Assembly (NCBI RefSeq): GCF_016863535.1
Contig: NZ_BOPB01000018.1
Location: 1 to 64,000 of the forward strand
Source of the DNA: Micromonospora lutea
GTDB lineage: Bacteria > Actinomycetota > Actinomycetes > Mycobacteriales > Micromonosporaceae
DNA: 64,000 nucleotides
Reading direction: 5' to 3'
The position numbers and the translations under genes were made by a program. This document shows, in pieces, positions 29,251 to 37,734 of the stretch; the first letter of the stretch is position 1; every line of letters begins with the position of its first letter. The notes under the pieces are model-generated. The model was not told the origin of the DNA. It did not search any database and was given only the letters and a program-made list of their open reading frames with translations.

Positions 29251-31817
29251 GTGTCAGTCTCAGGAAGAATGTCCGGAGCGCCAGCTCGATCCTCCACTCT
29301 GGCCTGGACCCTGGTGAGCTCGCGGCGCGTGGACGCTGTCTCGATGTGGCAGGGCCCGAGAACGCGCAGCATGTCCTGGACCACCTCTTGAAGATCGCGG
29401 ACCGCTTCGCGCGTCTCTCCGGCGCGTTCTCGCCAACAGGCCATTTCGCGGCGAGTGACCAGGGTGTCCGGATGATCGGGTCCAACGACCCGTAGCTGAT
29501 CGCGCAGCAGCTCCGCGAGATCGGCGAAGGCGCCAGCAGGATCCCCGGTCGCACCTCGGCAGTTGGCGAAGTGGAGCCGGTTGGTGAGGGTGTGCGGGTG
29601 GTCCGCTCCGAGAATTCTCATCCGGTCGTCGAGTACTTCGGCGAGGGCACTCGTCGCGCCAGTCGGATTTCCCGCCCGGCTCTGGTAGTAGGCGAGCTGC
29701 TCGCGCGTGGCCAAAGTGTCGGTATGAGCTGGGCCCAGGATGCGCCGCACATCTGGCAACAGCCGCGTGAAGCCGTCGACGGCACCGCTTACGTCACCGC
29801 TCAGACCTTGAAAGCGAGCGAGGTTGCTGCGGGCGATCAGCGTCTTGGGATGGTCAGGGCCGAGAACCCGCAGGAAATCGGCGAGCAACTCGGCGAAGGC
29901 TTGAACGGCGCCGACGGTGTCTCCGGTCTGACCGCGTTGGTAGGCGAGGTTGTTGCGGGTGGTCAGGGTCTGCGAGTGGTCATCCCCGAGAAGCCGCGCA
30001 TGGTCGGCGAGTAGCTCACTGAAAGCGGTCGCTGCGCCCGTCGCATCCCCTGCAGCGCCCCTCCAGACAGCGAGGTTGTTGCGGGTTACGAGGGTGAGTG
30101 GATCGTCAGGTCCAAGCACTCGCAGTTGGTCGGCGAGCAGGGCCGCATAGGCGTCGGCGGCGCCGGCTGCATCGCCAGCCCGGCCCAACCAGCGGGCCGC
30201 CTCTCGACGCAAAGTGAAAGTGTCGACGTGATCGCCGTCGAGGTGGTCGCTGGCGAGCTGGTACAGGCTGCGGAAGTAGTCAGTGGCTGCAGCAACAAGT
30301 CCCGTACCGCCGAGGCTGATGCCTGCGTGCACGAGTACGGGGTGGATGCGAGAGGTGTAAAGCAGGCTGTCCGTATGGTGATGGAGGGCCGTGACGTTGG
30401 CGCGCAGCGCGGCTGTGGTATCGCTTTCGCGTTCCGAATCCGGCCATGTCTGAAGCAGCGCGTCTGCTGCGGCGTTTCCGGCTCCCTGAATACGGTCCGC
30501 GTCGATGTTGTCGCGGGTAGCACGTTGAACCAGGGCGTGCATTCTGATCAGGCCGGCGACGACGTCAAACTCGATGAGGTGGTAGCGGTGCAGATGTTGC
30601 AGCGTCCGCCTGACCTGGTTCGGCGTCACCATCTCGCTACGAGCAGCAGCGCTGGTCAAGTAGGCAAGGGTCGCGTTGCTGGTGAAAAGATCCATGGGGA
30701 TGGCGTGGGGGTCGAGGAGCGCGGCCAGATGCAGGATCGGTGTGGCAAGCCCGGCCGGCACTAGACGGTCGACGGCTTCGATGGAAAGCGACCACGTTGC
30801 GTCGAGGCGGGCGGCATGCTCGTCCGGTAGCGCCGTCGAGTCGGGCAGCAGCTCCCGTAGGCGGATGCGTCTGTCGGCGAGTTCTTGCCTGTAGCTTGCA
30901 CAGCTGAGCCCTCGTTCTCGGATGTAGGCGGCAGCCTGCGCCAGGGCGATCGGTAGGTAGCCGAGGTCAGTCGCAAGCTCTGCTGCACCTTCGCGGCTCC
31001 CGGGATCGACGACCGCGCTGCGCAGATAGGCGATCGCCTCGTCCGGATGGAAGAGACCGACCGGGGTCACCGCTCGGATGTCACTGCCCCAAACATCCTC
31101 GTGGACCCGGCTGGTAACCACGGTGTAGCCGGTGGCGGACGCCGGCGGCCACCAACCGGTGGCGTCGGCCGGGTTGTCGAGGTTGTCCAACACGATCAGC
31201 CACCGTCGGTCGGTGTGCGCCAACCATGCCAACAAGCGGATGGCCGCATCGTTAGGAGAGACCCCGGCTTCAGCAAGGCCAAGAACGCTCGCGGCTTCGG
31301 CGTATCGGGTCACGATCGCGTCCTGGCTCGTCGCCGTCACCCACACCAGGACATGCAACCGCCGGCGCTCAACCAGATGGGGCACGAGCTGGGCAGCCAG
31401 CTGGGTTTTGCCCACCCCGCCCATTCCCGCTAGAACCCGCACCCCGACCTCGGTAGTGTCCGACTTCGCCGCCGTCCGCAGGTCGACGAACAGGCGCCGG
31501 TCTTGCCGCCAGGACGCCGCTGGCGGCAACCGTCCCACCTGTACGAGCTTCTTGAGCCTAGGTTGCGGACGGTCGGTCAGCCGGCTTGCACGCAACGCCA
31601 TAACGGCGGCCGCCGCGCTGACCACGCCTAGCGCAGCGCTGACGATCCCAGCCACCCATCCAGCCTGTTCCACCGCCACCCAGCCGGGATGCTGCCGCAG
31701 CCAGCTCGAAGCGAGCCACCACACGATCATCACCAGCAGTGCCACGACCGTCAGTGCCGTCAGCGAGCCCCGGCGCCTCCGGCGCCAGACTCTCGGCAGA
31801 CTGAATCCAGGAGCCAT
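29208..31817 (-). CDS. STAND (NB-ARC-like) ATPase with C-terminal TPR repeats, membrane-anchored
   Basis: An 869-residue protein from ATG 31817. Two hydrophobic segments lie near residues 19-38 and 52-74. The NB-ARC-like module has Walker A GMGGVGKTQLAAQL (about 121), Walker B RWLIVLDNLDNP and a YTVVTSRVHEDVWG sensor region. A winged-helix-like section follows, then about eight ~42-residue repeats containing DxRxLGPDHPDTL-like units, as in kinesin-light-chain-type TPRs. STAND ATPases act as inducible oligomerising sensors; bacterial members include regulators and anti-phage proteins. No separate N-terminal effector domain is present; the membrane helices may be the effector (inference). ATG 31865 is an alternative start. 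Confidence 0.82.
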   Translation of the reverse strand: MAPGFSLPRVWRRRRRGSLTALTVVALLVMIVWWLASSWLRQHPGWVAVEQAGWVAGIVSAALGVVSAAAAVMALRASRLTDRPQPRLKKLVQVGRLPPAASWRQDRRLFVDLRTAAKSDTTEVGVRVLAGMGGVGKTQLAAQLVPHLVERRRLHVLVWVTATSQDAIVTRYAEAASVLGLAEAGVSPNDAAIRLLAWLAHTDRRWLIVLDNLDNPADATGWWPPASATGYTVVTSRVHEDVWGSDIRAVTPVGLFHPDEAIAYLRSAVVDPGSREGAAELATDLGYLPIALAQAAAYIRERGLSCASYRQELADRRIRLRELLPDSTALPDEHAARLDATWSLSIEAVDRLVPAGLATPILHLAALLDPHAIPMDLFTSNATLAYLTSAAARSEMVTPNQVRRTLQHLHRYHLIEFDVVAGLIRMHALVQRATRDNIDADRIQGAGNAAADALLQTWPDSERESDTTAALRANVTALHHHTDSLLYTSRIHPVLVHAGISLGGTGLVAAATDYFRSLYQLASDHLDGDHVDTFTLRREAARWLGRAGDAAGAADAYAALLADQLRVLGPDDPLTLVTRNNLAVWRGAAGDATGAATAFSELLADHARLLGDDHSQTLTTRNNLAYQRGQTGDTVGAVQAFAELLADFLRVLGPDHPKTLIARSNLARFQGLSGDVSGAVDGFTRLLPDVRRILGPAHTDTLATREQLAYYQSRAGNPTGATSALAEVLDDRMRILGADHPHTLTNRLHFANCRGATGDPAGAFADLAELLRDQLRVVGPDHPDTLVTRREMACWRERAGETREAVRDLQEVVQDMLRVLGPCHIETASTRRELTRVQARVEDRAGAPDILPETDTHFDDVHAGGAGDD

Positions 31818-31910
31818 TTCACCATCATCGCGAATCGATGCGACGGGACAGTTGGCGCAGCTCATGAACTGGTGAATTGAGTGCATGAGCACCCATTCGG
31901 TGCATGGATG

Positions 31911-31945
31911 CGGCGCGTGGGGTTCAAGTCCCCCCTCGGACACAG
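31911..31945 (+). other. 3' end of a leucine-type tRNA (probable attachment-site remnant)
   Basis: This stretch contains a T-arm (tggggttcaagtccccc, 31918-31934), an acceptor 3' strand ctcggac (31935-31941) and discriminator A. From memory, it strongly resembles the 3' end of actinobacterial tRNA-Leu. No 5' half with the complementary gtccgag is present just upstream, although a small hairpin (gcacc/ggtgc) could be the long variable arm. A truncated tRNA 3' end beside an integrase remnant is the usual mark of an old att site. Confidence 0.6.
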
Positions 31946-32059
31946 ATTTTCCGCATCGGTGCGCACTTTGAGTGCGCATGCGCTGATACTACAGTCTGCT
32001 GGCGGAGCGGCAGCGAGCGCGCCGATGGGTGTAAGCTTTGTCGCCATTTGGCTGGTCGT

Positions 32060-32651
32060 CGGCGAGTGCAGCGCGTGCGGCGTCGGTAGTCGTGGATCTC
32101 GATTTGGCGGGCCGGGTTCGATTCGATCAGGTCCTCGCGTACGGCCAGCTTCAACGCTGCGCGCAGCGTGGTCCGCAGATGGTTGAGCGCCGACGGCGAC
32201 TGCGGTCGACCTTTCGCGTTCGTGGTGTGTGCGATCTCGGCGAACACTGCTCGCAGCAACGGTCCGTCGAGATCGGAGAGTCGGTAGTGGCCGAGTCGGG
32301 GAATCAGGACGAGTTCGACGTCGCGGGTGTAGGGGAGCCGAGTCGTCGGCCGGATCCGGGTGCGGGTGTCGAGTCAGTGGTGCAGCCACCGCTCGACCGT
32401 CCAGCCGTCACCTGAGCGGCGGGCGGCACTGTCGGCCAGGCAGTCCTCCCGCGCGGCGCGGGCGGCGGCCTGCGAGGTGAATCCGCCTCGGCGGATCCGC
32501 TCGGAGCGGCCGAACAGGTTCGGCGCCGAGCACTGGAAGTACCAGGATCCGTGCCCGCGCTCAACGAGTCGGGGCATGACTGCTCGAGCCGTCGCCGGCT
32601 GGCGTCGCGGCACCCGCACCGCTTGAAAATCACACCATTGCTCGACCGCAT
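32060..32651 (-). pseudogene. Decayed tyrosine integrase (N-terminal part only)
   Basis: Starting at ATG 32651 (MRSSNGVIFKRCGCRD), the protein shifts frame near the segment LVERGHGSWYFQC, reads on through RRGGFTSQAAARAAREDC and WTVERWLHH, and meets an in-frame TGA where integrases of this type have Trp. It then continues as LDTRTRIRPTTRLPYTRDVE, LSDLDGPLLRAVFAEIA and ALNHLRTTLRAALKLAVRED, a typical core-binding domain, before losing similarity near 32060. The catalytic domain is absent. It points towards the tRNA-Leu-like remnant, the arrangement expected of int beside att. Confidence 0.75.
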
Positions 32652-32734
32652 GACCGCCGCCTTTCGTCGATCCGTCCTGCGGCTCAGCATGGCGATGTTC
32701 GGAACAGCGGCTCATCACCCGAAAGAGCGACACC

Positions 32735-32760
32735 GACTCTGCCGCCGTGGCGGCAGAGTC
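32735..32760. repeat. Perfect 12-bp palindrome with 2-base spacer
   Basis: The arms gactctgccgcc and ggcggcagagtc flank gt. It lies about 85 bases upstream of the integrase remnant start. It could be an operator or a terminator; the sequence does not decide. Confidence 0.5.
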
Positions 32761-32921
32761 GCGAGTGCAGGGCTTGGACCTGTTCGAAGCCCCGCAGGGC
32801 GCATTTCGATAGACGTCCGGTCGGCACCGGCGGCGGCGAAGTCCGGGTCGGTGGAGGCCTTCCACGGCCGGCGGCTCGGTGAGAATTTTGGGGTGAGTCG
32901 AGGAAGCGCCGATGGAGCGGA

Positions 32922-34019
32922 CTACTCGTCGGTGAACGCGAGCCGGGTGCGGAGGCGGTTGAAGTGGCTGTACGGGATGGTCTTGTCGTGCTGGAGGCGG
33001 CCGACGACGATGCCGGGATGGACACCGGCTTCCTTCGCTAGAGCGACGGCCTGCGCTTGGGAACGGACGGTGGCCAGGCGGCTGTCGAACGATCGAGGTA
33101 GCAGGACCCGGCCAGCGAAGTCGTCTGCTTCGAGTTCCATGGCGTTGTCGGTGTCGGGGCGGTCGATGCCGTCAACGATGGTGAACCTTCTGCGGTCATG
33201 CAGAAGGACGTGTGCTGCCTCGTGGAAGAACGTAAACCAGAAGATGTCCGCCCAGCGGTGCCGGACGCTGAGCTGGATGAGTGGTCGTTCGCTGGGAAGC
33301 CAGCGAACGGCGCCGTTGATGCGGGCGCCCACGATCTCGCGTTCGACGACGAGTGCGACGCCGGCGTCAGCGCACAGGGATTCGAGTTGCGCCAGCCAGA
33401 TCTGGGGGTCCTCGATGTTTGTGAGGGCGCGTATGCGGGGGAGGTGGTCACGGAACCGGCTGCGGTCGAATGGTGGTAGGTCGGCTCGGTCGGCCCGGAT
33501 CTCGCCGATGCGCAGCCACGCGGCGAGCGCGCCGTAGTCGACGTCGAAGGCGCGGGACTGCCGATAGGCGGTCGGTACCGCCCAGACCTGGTGCCACGCG
33601 TCCGGTGAGGCGACCTTGAAGAAGGCAAGGACCTCGCGCAGCCGTTCGACCGGCGACGTGTCGCTGCGGACGAAGCCTCTGCGGATGAGTTCCGCGACCG
33701 GGAGCTGGTTCAGCCAGTCGACGTGCGCCTGCAGCCGGGTGGTTTCCTCCAGCCGGGTCTGCGCCACCTGGTAGGCCGCCTCCAGCCCGGTCCACACCTG
33801 CGCGGCCACGCCGGTGACCAGTTCAAGCCTCACGGCCGTCTCGGCGCTCAGCGTCGCCGTGCCGAGCACGATCTGGTTGATGTGCTTGGTGGACAACCCG
33901 GTCCGCCGCGCCAGGTCGGCCTGGCTCATGCCGCGTTCGGTGAGGACCTCGACCAGCGTCTCGCCGGGCGGGACCGCGTAGTCGGGCCGGAACCGCCGGG
34001 TGTTACCGGTGTTTGTCAT
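32922..34019 (-). CDS. HigA-like XRE antitoxin fused to ImmA/IrrE metallopeptidase
   Basis: A 365-residue protein from ATG 34019. The N-terminal helix-turn-helix (PGETLVEVLTERGMSQADLA and RRTGLSTKHINQIVLG, about residues 15-55) matches HigA/VapI antitoxins. The C-terminal part has the zinc-protease motif FFHEAAHVLLH near residue 265 and the downstream ELEADDFAGRVLLP segment typical of ImmA/IrrE peptidases. The start overlaps the stop of the putative toxin (ATGA). Such fusions can act as antitoxins that are also proteases; here it probably represses its own operon through the palindrome upstream of the toxin (inference). Confidence 0.85.
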   Translation of the reverse strand: MTNTGNTRRFRPDYAVPPGETLVEVLTERGMSQADLARRTGLSTKHINQIVLGTATLSAETAVRLELVTGVAAQVWTGLEAAYQVAQTRLEETTRLQAHVDWLNQLPVAELIRRGFVRSDTSPVERLREVLAFFKVASPDAWHQVWAVPTAYRQSRAFDVDYGALAAWLRIGEIRADRADLPPFDRSRFRDHLPRIRALTNIEDPQIWLAQLESLCADAGVALVVEREIVGARINGAVRWLPSERPLIQLSVRHRWADIFWFTFFHEAAHVLLHDRRRFTIVDGIDRPDTDNAMELEADDFAGRVLLPRSFDSRLATVRSQAQAVALAKEAGVHPGIVVGRLQHDKTIPYSHFNRLRTRLAFTDE

Positions 34020-34327
34020 CGGCGAATCCTTACCGCTGGTTGATCGCTGACGGAGAGCACCCGAACGGTGCCAGCGCCGTACGTCCGGTCGTCGAGGGCG
34101 AACCGGATGACTGCCACGTTGCCAACGTTGATCATCCACGTGTCGTCCGTCGCGTCGCGGCACAGGCCGCCCGGGAGCGCCCGCAGCGCCTCGACGGTCG
34201 GAGCGGCCTCGATCTGCAAGAGCCGGCGGCCGACCGCCATCCCGCCCGCCGCCCCCCAGCGCGCCGTCAGATTGGCTGCCCGGCTGCACAACTCGGCGGT
34301 CTCGTCGTCGCCGAACCAGATGTCCAT
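34016..34327 (-). CDS. HigB/RelE-like toxin
   Basis: A 103-residue protein from ATG 34327 (MDIWFGDDETAELCSRAANL). Size, the predicted alpha-beta order, MINVGNVAVIRFALDD in the middle and the basic C-terminus (VRIRR) fit the HigB/ParE/RelE superfamily, which usually cleaves ribosome-bound mRNA. It is the first gene of a two-gene operon with the HigA-ImmA antitoxin, the toxin-first order typical of hig loci. ATG 34354 would add nine residues and lies inside the operator-like repeat. Confidence 0.72.
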   Translation of the reverse strand: MDIWFGDDETAELCSRAANLTARWGAAGGMAVGRRLLQIEAAPTVEALRALPGGLCRDATDDTWMINVGNVAVIRFALDDRTYGAGTVRVLSVSDQPAVRIRR

Positions 34328-34342
34328 TACCCCGGACTCTAG

Positions 34343-34403
34343 CGTTTCATGCACGGGTTGCCTCTACGCAACTGTTTCGTAGACCTATCCGGTGCATGAA
34401 ACG
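34343..34403. promoter_or_regulatory. 12-bp inverted repeat in the hig/CBASS divergent intergenic region
   Basis: The arms cgtttcatgcac (34343-34354) and gtgcatgaaacg (34392-34403) are perfect inverse copies 37 bases apart. They sit between the toxin start (34327) and the patatin gene start (34470). Each arm contains the half-palindrome tgca/atgcat core. This is the expected layout for cooperative binding of a HigA-type repressor, and it could also control the divergent CBASS operon. Confidence 0.7.
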
Positions 34404-34469
34404 GTCTGGCGGTGAAGTATCGTGAGGGCAAGGTCGACAACAGGCTCGGCCCGAGACGGAGGCACGCAG

Positions 34470-35441
34470 GTGGCGGAGCGGGTACGGCCAGTGAGCGGCG
34501 ATCGGTTCCAGATCCTGTCGCTGGACGGGGGCGGGCTGCGAGGGATGTTCTCGGCCGCGGTGCTGGCGCGTCTCGAGGAAGACCTCGACATCCGCACCGT
34601 CGACCACTTCGACCTGATCGCCGGAACGTCGACCGGCGGGATCATCGCGCTGGGCTTGGGGTTGGGCCTCACCCCGCGGGAGATCCTGCAGTTCTACACC
34701 GACCACGGCTCGCGCATCTTCCGCGACCGCAGCCGGTTGCGCGGCGTGCGGCACCTCCTGCGCGCCAAGTACGCCGCCGAGCCGCTGCGCACCGCGCTGA
34801 CCGAGGTCCTCGGCGAGCGCACCTTCGGGCAGAGCGCCAAGCGGCTGCTGATCACCTCGTACAACATCGGCGCGGACGACGTCTACCTGTTCCGCACCCC
34901 GCACCTGCCGACGCTGAAGCGGGACTGGCGTGAGCGCGCGGTCGACGTGGCCATGGCCACCGCCGCCGCGCCGACCTACCTGCCCGGCATGCCGCTGGGC
35001 GGTGCCCGGCTTGTCGACGGTGGTATCTGGGCTAACAACCCGGCGATGGTCGCGCTGACCGAAGCGGTCGGCCCGCTCGGCGTGCCGCTGGAGCAGATCC
35101 GGGTGTTCAGCCTCGGCACCACGACTGACCGGCGGCACCGCAGCCGCCGCCTCGACCGGGGCGGCCTGTTCCCCTGGGCGCGCGACGCGGTCGAAGTCCT
35201 CATGCGCGCCCAGAGCGAGAGCGCTGCCAAGCAGGTCCGCCACTTCCTGGGCAAGGACAACGTCCTGCGGCTCAACCCGACCGTGCCGACCGGCGCGCTC
35301 GCCCTGGACAAGGTCGACGCCGACGCCCTGATCGGCCTCGCCGGGCACCACAGCCGCGACGCGTCACCGGCCTTCACCCGCTGCTTCGCCGACCACACCG
35401 CGCCGGCGTACGTCCCGCACTACCCGGCCCGGAAGGACTGA
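34470..35441 (+). CDS. capV: Patatin-like phospholipase, CBASS effector (CapV-like)
   Basis: A 323-residue protein from GTG 34470 (GACGGAGG upstream). It has the patatin oxyanion motif DGGGLRG (residues 19-25), the nucleophile elbow GTSTGG (Ser54) and the catalytic Asp in VDGGIWANNP (Asp184). In CBASS anti-phage systems such effectors are activated by a cyclic nucleotide and degrade the cell membrane. The next gene encodes the nucleotidyltransferase that would make the signal, three bases after the stop, which makes the assignment firm. Confidence 0.9.
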   Translation: MAERVRPVSGDRFQILSLDGGGLRGMFSAAVLARLEEDLDIRTVDHFDLIAGTSTGGIIALGLGLGLTPREILQFYTDHGSRIFRDRSRLRGVRHLLRAKYAAEPLRTALTEVLGERTFGQSAKRLLITSYNIGADDVYLFRTPHLPTLKRDWRERAVDVAMATAAAPTYLPGMPLGGARLVDGGIWANNPAMVALTEAVGPLGVPLEQIRVFSLGTTTDRRHRSRRLDRGGLFPWARDAVEVLMRAQSESAAKQVRHFLGKDNVLRLNPTVPTGALALDKVDADALIGLAGHHSRDASPAFTRCFADHTAPAYVPHYPARKD

Positions 35442-35444
35442 CCC

Positions 35445-36617
35445 GTGCACACCGTGGAACAGATGGACACCATGGAGGAGATGCTGTCGATGCTGCTCGA
35501 CGGCGCCGTCGAAACCCTCGACATCTCCCCGCACCTGTACCAGCTCGCCGTCGACAAGTACGAGGAGGTCGGCACCTGGCTGGCCGAACACGGCACCCCG
35601 GACTGGCGGATCTACCCGCAGGGCTCGTTCCGGCTCGGTACCGTCGTGCGGCCGAACACCCCGACCGGGGAGTACGACATCGACCTGGTGTGCTGGCTGC
35701 CGATCGCCAAGGAGTCCACCACCCAGGCCGAACTCAAAGAGCGCGTCGGGCGCATGCTGCACGCCTTCGTGCGGTTCAAGCACCGCCAAGGCCACGGTGA
35801 CGGCCCCGCCAGCTGCGAGTCGACCCGCCGCTGCTGGACCCTGAGCTACCCCGACGACGGCTTCCACCTCGACGTCCTGCCCACCATCCCGGACGCCGAC
35901 CTGCCGCCCACCGGCATCCTGCTCACCGACAAGCAACTGCGGCTGTGGCAACACTCCAACCCGATCGGCTACGCCACCTGGTTCCAGCAGCAGTCGCAGC
36001 TCGATCGCCGCCTCGTCGAGGCGAAGCGGCACGCGAACGTCGCCGACGTGCCCGACTGGCAGGTGCGCAGCACCCTGCAGCGGGCCGTGCAGATCCTCAA
36101 GTGGCACGCCATGCTGTACTTCGCCGACGACACCGACCATCGGCCCCCGTCGATCCTCATCACCACCCTCGCCGCCCGCGCCTACCTCGGCGAGTCCGAC
36201 CTCTTCACCGCCACCCGCGCCGTCATAGACCGGATGAACGCGTACGTCGAGAACCGCCACGGCCAGTTCTGGGTGCCCAACCCGGCGCACGAGAACGAGA
36301 ACTTCGCCGACAAGTGGAACGAATATCCTGAGCGGCGCAAAGCCTTCCTCCGCTGGCACAACGACCTCGCCGTGCTGCTCGACGAACTCGTGCATCTGCA
36401 GCACAAGGGACTCCCGGCCCTCGCCGCCCGGATGTCGGAAAGCTTCACCGCCGACGCCGTGCAACGCTCCTTCCAGCGGCTCGCCGAGCGCCGGACCACC
36501 GAGGTCAAGACCGGCAAGTTGCACATGGCCACCGGCGGCCTGCTCACCACGGCCGCGTCCGGACCGCGCGTCCCACGACACACATTCCATGGTCAGCATC
36601 CCCACCCGCGCGGTTAA
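35445..36617 (+). CDS. CD-NTase (cGAS/DncV-like nucleotidyltransferase) of CBASS
   Basis: A 390-residue protein. The catalytic signature is YPQGSFRLGTVVRP (Gly60-Ser61) followed by GEYDIDLV (Asp78, Asp80), with a third acidic residue in FHLDVLPT (Asp143). The helical OAS-like C-terminal half contains QRAVQILKWHAMLYF. Upon phage infection such enzymes make a cyclic di- or trinucleotide that switches on the effector, here the patatin. The product cannot be predicted from the motifs alone. GGAAGGA lies eight bases before GTG 35445. The 3' end overlaps the E2-like gene by 29 bases. Confidence 0.9.
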   Translation: MHTVEQMDTMEEMLSMLLDGAVETLDISPHLYQLAVDKYEEVGTWLAEHGTPDWRIYPQGSFRLGTVVRPNTPTGEYDIDLVCWLPIAKESTTQAELKERVGRMLHAFVRFKHRQGHGDGPASCESTRRCWTLSYPDDGFHLDVLPTIPDADLPPTGILLTDKQLRLWQHSNPIGYATWFQQQSQLDRRLVEAKRHANVADVPDWQVRSTLQRAVQILKWHAMLYFADDTDHRPPSILITTLAARAYLGESDLFTATRAVIDRMNAYVENRHGQFWVPNPAHENENFADKWNEYPERRKAFLRWHNDLAVLLDELVHLQHKGLPALAARMSESFTADAVQRSFQRLAERRTTEVKTGKLHMATGGLLTTAASGPRVPRHTFHGQHPHPRG

Positions 36618-37035
36618 CCTCACCCGGCAGCTCGTCGCGATCACCACCGTGCTACCTGACGCCGAAGGCGCCGTCCGCGGCGGCGAGCTCACCTGCACCG
36701 TCCGGCTCCAGCCGTCGCCGGCCAGCCGCACCTACACCGTGCACCTGACCTACCGGCACGGACTCCGTCCCAAGGTCACCGTCATCGACCCTCCCGTGCT
36801 CGAGTTACACCCAGACGCGGAGGCGCTCCCGCACGTCTACGCCGGCGATGAGCTGTGCTTGTACTACCCAGGTGAGTGGAAACACCACATGCTCCTGGTG
36901 ACCACGATCCTGCCCTGGACCACCGAATGGCTCTTGTACTACGAGCTGTGGCTCATCATCGGGTATTGGGCGGGCGGCGGCGATACTCACGCGACCGGAG
37001 AGGCAGTGCACTACCGACCGAACCGTGGCGCCTGA
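36589..37035 (+). CDS. E2-like (ubiquitin-conjugating-fold) protein of type II-short CBASS
   Basis: A 148-residue protein. The segment PHVYAGDELCLYYPGEW has the layout of an E2 active site (HPN-like turn, Gly-x-x-x-Cys-Leu-x, then Trp), with Cys90 as candidate catalytic residue. ILPWTTEWLLYYELWLI and GYWAGGGDTHA follow, as I recall for the stand-alone E2-type proteins in short type II CBASS operons. In that class the E2-like protein conjugates the CD-NTase to cellular targets and primes it. No E1 or JAB gene is present. Confidence 0.75.
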   Translation: MVSIPTRAVNLTRQLVAITTVLPDAEGAVRGGELTCTVRLQPSPASRTYTVHLTYRHGLRPKVTVIDPPVLELHPDAEALPHVYAGDELCLYYPGEWKHHMLLVTTILPWTTEWLLYYELWLIIGYWAGGGDTHATGEAVHYRPNRGA

Positions 37036-37089
37036 CCATCGACGTGTGGACAGGCCCGCCGGGCTCGGGCGACGCAACCACAACCCGCA

Positions 37090-37728
37090 CTACGGATCAG
37101 AAGTCGGGTCGATGCCGGTGACGGCGGCGAAGCGCCGGACCCGATTGCGAACCGTGTTGGGGTGCACGAAGAGTCTCGCCGCGGCGAGGTCGACATCGCG
37201 GTCGCTCTCCAGCCAGGCGAGCACGGCGTGCGCCACCGATTCGGCAGTCGGTTCGAGTGTCGCCCAAGCGGGCGCGTAGCGGTCGAGTAGCACCGTTGCC
37301 AGGTCTGCCCGCTCGGTCAATGCCGCCAGCCAGGCCACGTCGGCAATGTGGATCAGTCCGGTGCGGTCGGTGGACTCGGCGGCGGTCAGGGCCGCGGTGG
37401 CGAGCCGTTGCACCGGTGCGAGTTTCTCCGGTTCGGCTGGACCGGCGAGCCCTGCCACGGCCCCGGTTCCCTTCAGGCGGGCGGACGGAGCCCGGGTCAG
37501 AACTCCGACCATCAGGTCGTCCACGGTTGCGTACAGCGCCGGCGGGTGCTCGCGCACGGCTCGTTCGATGCCGGCGGCGGTCTCCCCGGGCCGGGCGACG
37601 AGCACCCACAGGCCGTCGGTGACCGGAAGGCCGGCCTCGGCGGCTGCCAGCGTGGCCGCCGAACCGCCCTGGAGCAGCCGCCGCAGCAGTGCCGTGTCCC
37701 GGCGCCCGGGAAGCGGATCCGTGCTGGC
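37090..37728 (-). pseudogene. Truncated PucR-type regulator (C-terminal half)
   Basis: Only the C-terminal ~210 residues remain. The end, DVDLAAARLFVHPNTVRNRV, is the PucR helix-turn-helix that activates purine or amino-acid catabolic genes. Protein-like sequence extends upstream of the first start codon (GTG 37605) through DTALLRRLLQGGSAATLAAA to a TAA at 37731, where similarity stops. The N-terminal half and start are gone, so a deletion junction lies near 37730. Confidence 0.7.
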
Positions 37729-37734
37729 TTATCG

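Noticed and set aside
31818..31979. N-terminal extension of the STAND ATPase to base 31979
   Set aside because: The extra residues (SEGGLEPHAPHP type) are the antisense translation of the tRNA 3' end and not part of a protein.
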